Shown: positions 53,296 to 60,130 of the stretch, in pieces
Layout of the letters: every line of letters starts with the position of its first letter
How positions within the stretch are numbered: the stretch's first letter is position 1
Source of the DNA: Desulfonatronum sp.
GTDB taxonomy: Bacteria > Desulfobacterota > Desulfovibrionia > Desulfovibrionales > Desulfonatronaceae
DNA: 60,130 nt
Assembly (NCBI GenBank): GCA_011049455.1
Contig: DSBL01000130.1
Coordinates: 1-60,130, forward strand
Reading direction: 5' to 3'
Position numbers and translations under genes: made by a program
The notes under the pieces: generated by a model
What the model was told of the DNA's origin: nothing
The model's database searches: none
The model's input: the letters and a program-made list of their open reading frames with translations, nothing else

Positions 53296-54758
53296 GCGCA
53301 TGACAGCAGGTCCCTGATCACCGTTGGATCGTGAAATTCTTTTTTGGTCTCGCCGATCTGCTGCGTGGTTTCGTGACCCTTGCCCGCCACCAACAGCGCA
53401 TCCCCCGGCCGCATCAGCTCCAGGGCGAGGCCAATGGCGGTGCGGCGGTCAACTTCACGCAGGACCCTCGGACAACCCTTCAGGCCCGGCATGGCATCGT
53501 CCATGATCGCTTCCGGGTCTTCATGCCGGGGATTGTCAGAGGTGAGCACCACCACGTCGGACCAGCGGGCCACCGCCCGCCCCATCAAGGGACGCTTGGC
53601 CCTGTCCCGGTTTCCGCCGCAGCCGAACACCACGATCATCCTCTTGAAGTCAAGCGAGCGCAGGGCCCGCAGGACATTGTCCAGGGCGTCCGGGGTGTGG
53701 GCGTAGTCCACGAAAACATCCAATCCATGGCTGTTGGAAATCCGCTCCAGCCGTCCGGGCACGCCGGCAAAACCGCACAGCGCCCGCATATCCTTTGGAC
53801 CGAGACCGAGGCACAGTCCCACGCCCTGCGCGGTCAGGAGATTGGCCGCATTGTGCCTGCCCACCAGAGGAGAATTCAGCTCCCAGGCCTGTTTGCCGTA
53901 ACGCATGGACAGCCCCAGGCCGCGCCGGTCACAATGGGTGATTTCGGCCAGCAGGCAATCCCCAAAAGCACGCTTTTTCCTTTGCAGGCTGCAGCCCAGG
54001 CCGCCCCACCGGGTCAGCAGCCGCTGCCCGTAGGGATCATCCGCGTTGATCACCCGGAATCGCGGGCCGGCGATTCCGGGCGCGAACAACCCGGCCTTGG
54101 CCTGGAAATAGCGCTCCATGTCCTTGTGATAGTCCAGATGATCCTGGGTCACGTTGGTCAGAGCCGCCACCTCGAACCGCAGTCCCGCCGCGCGCTTTTG
54201 ATCCAGGGCATGGGAAGACACCTCCATGCTGACCACGTCCACCCCGGAATCCCGCATCCGGGCCAGGATGGCGTGCAGGGTCCAGCAGTCCGGGGTGGTC
54301 ATGCCGCTGTTTACCGCTCCATTGCTCCATTTGGCCCCGATGGTGCCGATCACGCCCACGTTGCGGCCGGCCGAGCACAGCAAATGCTCCACGAGATAAC
54401 TGACCGTGGTTTTGCCGTTGGTCCCGGTGATGCCCACCAACAATGGACAGCGCAGGTCCGTTCCATGGTGGGCCGCGGCCAGCTCGCCCAGGGCTTCCCG
54501 GGGATCCGGCCGCTCCAGGAGCACGCCGCGGCTGTTTATCCGGATTCCTTGGCCCGCGCCGACCACGACAAACCCCGCCCCCCGGCTTACGGCCTCGGCA
54601 ACATGCACGTTCCCGTCCGTTTGCGTCCCGGGCAGGGCCACGAACACTTCCCCCGGATGCACCTGTCCGGAATGGGAGCGGACCGCGAGGCCTTTGGCGA
54701 CCATGGCCTTCAGTTCCTGCCAGGCGCGTTCCTGTTCCAGACCATGCATGCTGTTCAT
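53292..54758 (-). CDS. murE: UDP-MurNAc-L-Ala-D-Glu--meso-diaminopimelate ligase
   Basis: A 488-residue Mur ligase. ATP loop VGITGTNGKTTVSYLVEHLL, SMEVSSHALDQKR, TNVTQDHLDYHKDMERY, VDYAHTPDALDNVLRAL and the specificity motif DNPR in TSDNPRHEDPEAI, which marks meso-diaminopimelate rather than lysine as the added residue. The ATG at 54758 overlaps the ftsI stop by 4 bp; an open frame upstream runs antiphase through ftsI and is not coding. Confidence 0.97.
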   Translation of the reverse strand: MNSMHGLEQERAWQELKAMVAKGLAVRSHSGQVHPGEVFVALPGTQTDGNVHVAEAVSRGAGFVVVGAGQGIRINSRGVLLERPDPREALGELAAAHHGTDLRCPLLVGITGTNGKTTVSYLVEHLLCSAGRNVGVIGTIGAKWSNGAVNSGMTTPDCWTLHAILARMRDSGVDVVSMEVSSHALDQKRAAGLRFEVAALTNVTQDHLDYHKDMERYFQAKAGLFAPGIAGPRFRVINADDPYGQRLLTRWGGLGCSLQRKKRAFGDCLLAEITHCDRRGLGLSMRYGKQAWELNSPLVGRHNAANLLTAQGVGLCLGLGPKDMRALCGFAGVPGRLERISNSHGLDVFVDYAHTPDALDNVLRALRSLDFKRMIVVFGCGGNRDRAKRPLMGRAVARWSDVVVLTSDNPRHEDPEAIMDDAMPGLKGCPRVLREVDRRTAIGLALELMRPGDALLVAGKGHETTQQIGETKKEFHDPTVIRDLLSCA

Positions 54759-56710
54759 GTCGGCTCCAGCCAGAGCGTCACGTTGCGGTCCTGATCCGGC
54801 CAAGGGACTCCGGCTTCGGGCTCCTGCCGGGAAACCACGCCTCCCCTGCCTTGCACCGAGGGCATCACCCCGGCGGAGCGCAAACGTTCCACGGCTCGGC
54901 GCAGACTGAGACCAATCAGACTCGGAATCCCCTCCTGGTCCTCGCCGGCCGGTTCCTGATCCACCCTGTTGGCCGCGGCCGTGGCCGAATGCCATTGGGA
55001 CGAAGGCATCACGGCCGTTTCCACGGACTCCGCGTCCTCGCTCAGTTTGCCGGCATAGGCCAGGGTGCGCAGACCGATTTCCCGGACCGCGGGCGCGGCC
55101 ACCACGCCGCCGTAGTGCTGTGGATGGGGCTCGTCCACAACGACAAATATGAAATATTCCGGCCTGGTTGCGGGATAAAACCCCGCAAAGGACGCCACGT
55201 AACGGTCCCCGTAGGTGCCCGCGTCCGTGACCTTTTGCGCCGTGCCCGTCTTGCCCGCTCCGCTCAACCCGGGGATCCGCGCCCTGGTGCCGGTGCCGTC
55301 CTCCTCGACCACCTCCCGCATCATGTCCATCACGGCCTGGGCCACTTCCTGCCGGAACAGCACGGTCACCGGCGCCTCTTCGCCGGCCGGATCGCGCACG
55401 ATGCGCAAAGGTTTCAAAACCCCGTTGTTGGCCAGGGTCAGATAGGCCCGCGCCATCTGCAAGGCGTTGGCGGAAATCCCCTGGCCAAAGGATGCAGCGG
55501 CCAAATCCACGGGATGCCAGGACTTCGGCGGACGGAGCAGGCCTGGATTTTCACCGGGCATATTCAATCCCGTACGCTGCCCGAACCCGAGCTTGTGCAA
55601 ATAGGCGTGGTATCTTGAGGCACCCAAATCCATGCCGATCTTGGCCGAGCAGATGTTGCTGGAATACCGCAGCACCTTGTGCACCGGCAGCCATCCATGC
55701 GGCTTGGTATCCTTGATGCTCACGCCGGTGATTCTCCAGAGCCCCTGTTCGCAAAAATACTGGCTGTCCCTGGTGCACACGCCCTCCTCCAGGGCCGCGG
55801 CCATCAGCAGCGGCTTGAGCGTGGAACCGGGCTCCAGCGCGTCCATGGACACCCGGTTTCGCCACTGTTCGGGATCGGTGCGGGGCATGTTCGGGTTGAA
55901 AAACGGATAATTGGCCAAAGCCAAAATATCGTTGCTGTGCACATCCACCACCAAAGCCTGACCGCTTTTGCCCTGAAAGGATGCGACGGTCCGGGCCAGG
56001 GCTTCCTCGGCAAAAAACTGCACCTGCGAATCCAGGGTCAGGGTCACGTTGGCCCCGCACAGATCCTCCTCCCGACCCTGGGCGTCCAGGTACATGCGCC
56101 GTCCGGAAGCGTCCCGCTGGGCGACAAAAGTCGCCTTTTTCCCGGCCAGGACCTCGTCGAACGACCGCTCAATGCCTTCCAGACCGTCCCCGTCCAGCCC
56201 CACGAACCCGAGCAGCTGACCGGCCAGGTGTCCATGGGGATAAAACCTGGCGGATTCCTCGGTCAGATAGACTCCCCGCAGTCCGGCATCCAGGACCTTT
56301 CGGGCATTGCGGTCACTGATCTGCCTGGCCAGCCAGACGAAATTCCGCGTTTTCCCCAGATCAGCACGGATTCGGGCCGCAGGCAGGTCCAGGGCCGCGG
56401 CCAGGGTCGTGGCCGCAGCGTCCAGATTCTCGATCTCCAGGGGACGCACGTACACGGATTGAATGCTGGTGCTTTTGGCCAGGATACGGCCTTGCCGGTC
56501 CAATATCTGCCCGCGCGCACCCCGCTCGAATTCCGCGGCCCGATGCTGTCGCAAGGCCATGGAGGTCAGTTCCGGCCCCTGGAGAACCTGTACCTGATAG
56601 GCCCTGCCCCACAGGCCAAGCCACAACAGGACCATGAGCGCCCACAGCAGACCCATGCGCAGACGCACCCAATCCCTGCCGGGCGTATTCTTGATGTATT
56701 TTCTGCTCAT
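54755..56710 (-). CDS. ftsI: Septal peptidoglycan transpeptidase FtsI (PBP3) with C-terminal PASTA domain
   Basis: 651 residues. N-terminal transmembrane helix (about 18-38), non-catalytic domain starting GARGQILDRQGRILA, and a transpeptidase domain with the catalytic SxxK in EPGSTLKPLL, the SxN in RYSSNICSAK and KTGTAQ. The last about 70 residues (GIPSLIGLSLRRAVERLRSA... to VTLWLEP) form one PASTA domain, absent in E. coli FtsI but common in sporulation-type PBPs and delta-proteobacteria. It works with FtsW at the septum. It starts 83 bp after ftsL. Confidence 0.96.
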   Translation of the reverse strand: MSRKYIKNTPGRDWVRLRMGLLWALMVLLWLGLWGRAYQVQVLQGPELTSMALRQHRAAEFERGARGQILDRQGRILAKSTSIQSVYVRPLEIENLDAAATTLAAALDLPAARIRADLGKTRNFVWLARQISDRNARKVLDAGLRGVYLTEESARFYPHGHLAGQLLGFVGLDGDGLEGIERSFDEVLAGKKATFVAQRDASGRRMYLDAQGREEDLCGANVTLTLDSQVQFFAEEALARTVASFQGKSGQALVVDVHSNDILALANYPFFNPNMPRTDPEQWRNRVSMDALEPGSTLKPLLMAAALEEGVCTRDSQYFCEQGLWRITGVSIKDTKPHGWLPVHKVLRYSSNICSAKIGMDLGASRYHAYLHKLGFGQRTGLNMPGENPGLLRPPKSWHPVDLAAASFGQGISANALQMARAYLTLANNGVLKPLRIVRDPAGEEAPVTVLFRQEVAQAVMDMMREVVEEDGTGTRARIPGLSGAGKTGTAQKVTDAGTYGDRYVASFAGFYPATRPEYFIFVVVDEPHPQHYGGVVAAPAVREIGLRTLAYAGKLSEDAESVETAVMPSSQWHSATAAANRVDQEPAGEDQEGIPSLIGLSLRRAVERLRSAGVMPSVQGRGGVVSRQEPEAGVPWPDQDRNVTLWLEPT

Positions 56711-56792
56711 GGTGCACCAAGCAAGTCCAAACTGGAGCCATGACCGGGATCGACTCTGGGGAAACGTCCAATTCTCGGGTGCAGAACCAATG

Positions 56793-57089
56793 TCAATGCG
56801 ACATGGACCTGATCTGCCCCGGTCCGGCCTGACGAAGACCCGCCTCCTCGGCCAAGCTTCGCAGCCTGGCCGAGGACAGCAGGTTCATCCGTTCCACCTC
56901 GAGTTTGGCCTGCAGGTCCGTCTTGCGTTCCAGTTCGGTCTGCAGCTGCTTTAATTCATACGCCAGATCCATCCGCTCGATATTGATCCAGACCACGGAC
57001 AACGCCAGTCCCAGGGTGCACAGTCCCATGAACAGGGCAACGACCCAAAGGATGCCTCTACCGGATTTGGCGCGCGGTTTTTTGTTCAT
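56793..57089 (-). CDS. ftsL: Cell division protein FtsL
   Basis: A 98-residue bitopic protein: basic N-terminus, one transmembrane helix (about 13-35, ILWVVALFMGLCTLGLALSVVW) and a leucine-zipper-like coiled coil (AYELKQLQTELERKTDLQAKLEVERMNLL). Sequence similarity is weak, as usual for FtsL; the call rests on size, topology and position between rsmH and ftsI. The ATG at 57089 overlaps the rsmH stop as ATGA. Confidence 0.85.
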   Translation of the reverse strand: MNKKPRAKSGRGILWVVALFMGLCTLGLALSVVWINIERMDLAYELKQLQTELERKTDLQAKLEVERMNLLSSARLRSLAEEAGLRQAGPGQIRSMSH

Positions 57090-58039
57090 GTCCCAGACAC
57101 TCTGCACGCGGCCCTAAGCTTGGCGCTGCGGCTGCGCGGGTTCGCGGCCACCTCCTGGCTGGAGGCGGTCACCGGTTTTTTGGTCAGAATCCGCATCGTG
57201 GTCTTATGCCCGCATAAACAAAACGGCTGCCTGGGCGGACAAAGACAGGCCTTGGCCTGCTCCATGAAAAAACGCTTCACCATCCGGTCCTCCAGGGAAT
57301 GAAAGGAAATGATCACCAGCCTCCCCTCAGGGACCAGAAAGGGGACGATTTGCTTCAGAAATTCGGCGAGTTCGCCGGCTTCATCATTCACAAACATGCG
57401 CAAGGCCTGAAACGTCCTGGTGGCCGGATGGTTGCGTGATTTCGCGCGCCTGGCCGGAGGATAGGCCGCTTCCACCACGCGGGCCAATTCCAGGGTTGTT
57501 TCAATGGGAGCGCTCCGCCTGGCTTGATCAATATGCCGGGCGATTCTGCCGGCCAGGGGGTCCTCGCCGAACTGGCCGATGATCTTGGCCAGTTGCCTGG
57601 GCGGATAGGAATTGACCACCTCCCGGGCCGTGAGCCCGGTTCCCCGCGGGTCCATGCGCATGTCCAGGGGGCCGTCCCTCAGAAAACTGAAGCCCCTTTC
57701 GGGGCTGTCCACCTGATGCGAGGAAACCCCCAGGTCCAATAGCGCTCCATCCAATGCTTCCCATCCCAGCTTTTGCATCGGCAGAGGAAATCGGCTGAAG
57801 CGTTCGTTTCCGGCGATCACCCGGGCCTCGGGCCAGGCCCTGATCAGACGGTCCATGGCCGCATTCAGGGCGTCCTGATCGCGGTCCAGGCCAAGAATCT
57901 CCGCCCGGCCGTCGGTTTTTTCCAGAACAGCCAGCGCGTGCCCTCCGAATCCCAGGGTCCCGTCCAGATACCTCCCTCCCGGCCGGGGCTGGAGATATTC
58001 CAGGACCTGCTCCACCAACACCGGTTCGTGAGGGATCAT
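57086..58039 (-). CDS. rsmH: 16S rRNA (cytosine-1402-N4)-methyltransferase
   Basis: A 317-residue SAM methyltransferase (MraW) modifying C1402 of 16S rRNA. Motifs: HEPVLVEQVLEYL, YLDGTLGFGGHALAVLE (SAM loop), LLDLGVSSHQVDSPERGFSF, GPLDMRMD, TFQALRMFVNDE, IISFHSLEDRMVKRFF, and the C-terminal NPRSRSAKLRAA. The ATG at 58039 is 56 bp after mraZ. Confidence 0.98.
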   Translation of the reverse strand: MIPHEPVLVEQVLEYLQPRPGGRYLDGTLGFGGHALAVLEKTDGRAEILGLDRDQDALNAAMDRLIRAWPEARVIAGNERFSRFPLPMQKLGWEALDGALLDLGVSSHQVDSPERGFSFLRDGPLDMRMDPRGTGLTAREVVNSYPPRQLAKIIGQFGEDPLAGRIARHIDQARRSAPIETTLELARVVEAAYPPARRAKSRNHPATRTFQALRMFVNDEAGELAEFLKQIVPFLVPEGRLVIISFHSLEDRMVKRFFMEQAKACLCPPRQPFCLCGHKTTMRILTKKPVTASSQEVAANPRSRSAKLRAACRVSGT

Positions 58040-58095
58040 GGCTCATGGCTCGAGGTTCAGGGTTCAGGAAAAGGACCGTCTCCGGATGAAACCCG

Positions 58096-58569
58096 CTATA
58101 GGCGCAGGTCGCATTCCGTCTGCGCCAGGGCGTCCATGACCGCGTCAAAGCCTTCTTCCATTTTGGCGCGCTGCTCCTCGAAACGCTGCAGATCCCAGAT
58201 CTCGAATTTCCGGCCCACGCCCGCCAGGGCCACGTCCCTGGACAGCCCCGCATAATTGCGCAAATGCGGGGGAATGAGCATCCGGCCCTGCTTGTCCAGC
58301 TCCACTTCCACGGCGCCGGAGATGAAAAACCGTTGAAAATCCCGCAGTTGCCGGTTAAGCATGTTGATCCGCTGGAAACTGTCCTCGATCCGCTCCCACT
58401 CCGGCAGGGAATATCCCACCACACAGCCGTCGAAATTGGTCAATATGGCCCGGCCATGGTGCCCGGTGGCAAGGATAACATCCCGGAATTCCACGGGTAG
58501 CATCAATCGCCCCTTGGGATCCAGGCTGCGGTAGGCATGGCCTCTGAATGTCAGCGTTTTTCCACTCAT
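58096..58569 (-). CDS. mraZ: Transcriptional regulator MraZ
   Basis: A 157-residue protein with two AbrB/SpoVT-like half-domains, each with the D-x-x-x-R motif: LDPKGRLMLP (about 17-26) and LDKQGRMLIPPHLR (about 90-103). MraZ forms a ring that binds direct repeats in its own promoter and represses the dcw operon. I prefer the ATG at 58569; a GTG at 58575 is also open. The first MraZ box overlaps this start region. Confidence 0.96.
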   Translation of the reverse strand: MSGKTLTFRGHAYRSLDPKGRLMLPVEFRDVILATGHHGRAILTNFDGCVVGYSLPEWERIEDSFQRINMLNRQLRDFQRFFISGAVEVELDKQGRMLIPPHLRNYAGLSRDVALAGVGRKFEIWDLQRFEEQRAKMEEGFDAVMDALAQTECDLRL

Positions 58570-58595
58570 TTCCACTTTTTACCACTTTTTCCCAC
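58562..58595 (-). promoter_or_regulatory. MraZ operator: four GTGG boxes at exact 10-bp spacing
   Basis: On the minus strand GTGGGAAAAA, GTGGTAAAAA, GTGGAAATGA and GTGG follow one another without gap (boxes at 58592, 58582, 58572 and 58562). This matches the known MraZ recognition pattern of TGGG/TGGN repeats spaced one helical turn apart. The last boxes cover the Shine-Dalgarno and start codon of mraZ. Confidence 0.85.
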
Positions 58596-58597
58596 CT

Positions 58598-58624
58598 TGT
58601 TTAGCACCTTGGCAAAAATGTCAA
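58598..58624 (-). promoter_or_regulatory. Candidate dcw promoter upstream of mraZ
   Basis: A perfect -35 TTGACA (58619-58624) on the minus strand with a weak -10, TAAACA (58598-58603), after 15 bp. The spacing is short, so the -10 is uncertain. It lies directly upstream of the MraZ boxes. The rest of 58625-58981 holds no gene I can support. Confidence 0.5.
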
Positions 58625-58981
58625 GGGGTTGGAAAATATTTCTGCAGGATTACGGTATTTTCGACGCACAAGGCAGGCCAACGGGAAAATGTTCCTGCAA
58701 GCGGAAAAATACGAAAAACAGCCGGCCCACCTCGGGAACAGTACCTGGAAAACAAAACCCCGAAGGAAATCAGAAGAGTTGCTTGTCAACCCTGTTTCGG
58801 CATATGGGATCAGTGCAAAAACATTGCAATTCTCGGTTCAAAGCACGCAATCGTTGGGACGCGTAAAGCCGGCGAGGGAGATTGCGACGACGCCGAGAAG
58901 CAACACCCGGCCGGCGGCAAAAGGATGCGACGCAAGAGGACACACTCCTGAACATTCAAACCGCGCAGCGAGGAAGCGCCC

Positions 58982-59968
58982 TTGAAACCACCCCTTTCCA
59001 GCAGCGATCTTCACGAGGAATACTATCAGGTCAGTCCCGCCATCCTGGAGAGTTTCCCCCGGTTCCGCATGCCCCTGGACCTCTTTCTTTTCAAGGAGCA
59101 AATCGCCAGGCTCGTGCCTTTGTCCAAGGCCCAGCAGCGCATTTCCCCGGAATTCCGCCAGGAAATCGCGGAACACAGCGCCCACGGCCTGATTTTCGTC
59201 TCCCGTCAGGATCATCCCATCTACGCCGAACACATCAGCAAACAGCTGGATCTGGTGCTTCTGGACACCAACCTGAAGCATCCGGAAATCGCGCTGATCT
59301 TCCAGCAGGCCCTGACCGAGAAAATGGAGGAGTTTCTGCAGCAGCCCGTGGCCATGGTCCTGGAAAAACTGCGCGCGGACATCCTCGTGCTCACCGAATA
59401 CCTGTGGCAGGACGTTTTCCGGATCAGGGAAGTCGCCAAAAAAACCTGGCCTGAGCACGGCCTGGCCAGACACAGCGTGAATGTCGGTTTCCTGGGCCTG
59501 GCGCTCTATCTGCGCCGCCACCAGGGCAAAGTGGACCGCAAACACCTGGACGAAGCGGCCCTGGGTTTTTTTCTGCACGATGTGGGCATGGCCAAGGTGC
59601 CGCGGTTCATCCTGCAGAAAACCAAGCCCCTGACCATGGAAGAGCGCGCCAAGGTCTCCGAGCACTGCTGGGCCGGCGCCAAGCTGCTCCACGGTCTGGG
59701 AATCCGGGCCGAAGCCGTGCTCAAGCAGGCCCTGGAGCACCAGGAACGCCTCAACGGCAAGGGCTATCCCCAGCGCCTGGCCGATCCCCAGATCAGTTCC
59801 TGGGGCCAGCTTTGCGCTGTGGTGGATTCCTTTTGCGCCATGACCAGCACGCGGGTGCACGCCCCGGCCAAGACCGCTTCCGAGGCCCTGGGCGAAATGA
59901 TCCAGGATCCAGGCTACAACCAGAAAATGGTCAGGAGCCTGCAGGCCATGATCCTTACGGAATTGTAA
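58982..59968 (+). CDS. HD-GYP-type metal-dependent phosphohydrolase
   Basis: 328 residues from a TTG at 58982, preceded by GAGGAAG. The N-terminal about 145 residues are unrecognized (possibly a degenerate sensor region). Residues about 155-315 form an HD domain of the HD-GYP class: ARHSVNVGFLGLALYL, FFLHDVGMAKVPRFILQK, LTMEERAKVSEHCWAGAKLL, HQERLNGKGYPQRL and AVVDSFCAMTS. The GYP triad survives in GKGYP, so c-di-GMP hydrolysis is plausible but unproven. It is divergent from the dcw cluster. Confidence 0.85.
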   Translation: MKPPLSSSDLHEEYYQVSPAILESFPRFRMPLDLFLFKEQIARLVPLSKAQQRISPEFRQEIAEHSAHGLIFVSRQDHPIYAEHISKQLDLVLLDTNLKHPEIALIFQQALTEKMEEFLQQPVAMVLEKLRADILVLTEYLWQDVFRIREVAKKTWPEHGLARHSVNVGFLGLALYLRRHQGKVDRKHLDEAALGFFLHDVGMAKVPRFILQKTKPLTMEERAKVSEHCWAGAKLLHGLGIRAEAVLKQALEHQERLNGKGYPQRLADPQISSWGQLCAVVDSFCAMTSTRVHAPAKTASEALGEMIQDPGYNQKMVRSLQAMILTEL

Positions 59969-60130
59969 TGCTGGGAGGAGGGATGGTTCATAAGGTTGAT
60001 GGTTGATGGAAAAGGAACTGTTTTCGCCGCCGGAATCGAGCATTTTTTCTTGTGGCAGGGAACTCCAGCAATTATGAGGAGGCGTATATCAATACGGATC
60101 ACTGACGCGAAGAATGAGTGTCCAGTGCAT
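59969..60130. other. Window end without recognizable gene
   Basis: 162 bases after the HD-GYP stop, including a short TTGATGG tandem near 59995-60007. I see no gene or clear terminator. Confidence 0.5.

Overview
The window looks like chromosomal core of a GC-rich sulfate-reducing bacterium of the Desulfovibrionales (Desulfobacterota) type. This is inferred from gene content: a HybA/NrfD/multiheme cytochrome operon, MotB-like stator genes next to fliL-fliQ, several sigma-54 regulators, and a complete dcw cluster whose MurE carries the meso-diaminopimelate DNPR motif. I cannot name the species.

Layout. 1-813: the end of a DUF1566 protein whose C-terminus resembles a diversity-generating-retroelement target, then tRNA-Ala(GGC) on the minus strand. 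1001-6750: wrbA, a TrmO-class II aldolase fusion and two divergent PAS/sigma-54 regulators, punctuated by three copies of a palindromic repeat (family A). 6768-10911: a minus-strand operon for a Tat-exported ferredoxin, an NrfD membrane subunit and a 13-heme cytochrome. The cytochrome is interrupted in frame by one TGA followed at once by a bacterial SECIS-like hairpin, so it is read here as one selenoprotein. 11069-13855: a NifX/NifB-like protein and a bioYMN biotin ECF transporter. 13936-24348: a MinD-like ATPase, an HDOD-histidine kinase-receiver hybrid, and the flagellar set motA, motB-like, motB, fliL, fliM, fliN, fliO, fliP, fliQ. 24387-41158: housekeeping and regulation (yggS, aminotransferase, a two-component NtrC-type pair, recD2, an RlmM-like methyltransferase, thiD, hemC, two FmdB zinc ribbons, gmhA, a TolC-like protein, a YdcF-like protein, a radical SAM protein) with further copies of a second repeat family (B). 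41279-58569: the dcw cluster mraZ-rsmH-ftsL-ftsI-murE-murF-mraY-murD-ftsW-murG-murC-murB-ftsQ-ftsA-ftsZ, all on the minus strand, mostly joined by 4-bp ATGA overlaps and headed by a four-box MraZ operator. 58982-59968: an HD-GYP-type protein.

How the genes work together. The operon at 6768-10911 should link the membrane quinone pool to a periplasmic multiheme enzyme. The flagellar block builds the switch, export gate and stator. The dcw block makes peptidoglycan precursors and the divisome. The two strongest unusual signals are the likely selenocysteine in the octaheme-tetrathionate-reductase-like cytochrome, and two families of small mobile or palindromic elements. Family B elements are flanked by roughly 10-bp target duplications. 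One family A copy has its 110-bp core inverted relative to its flanks.
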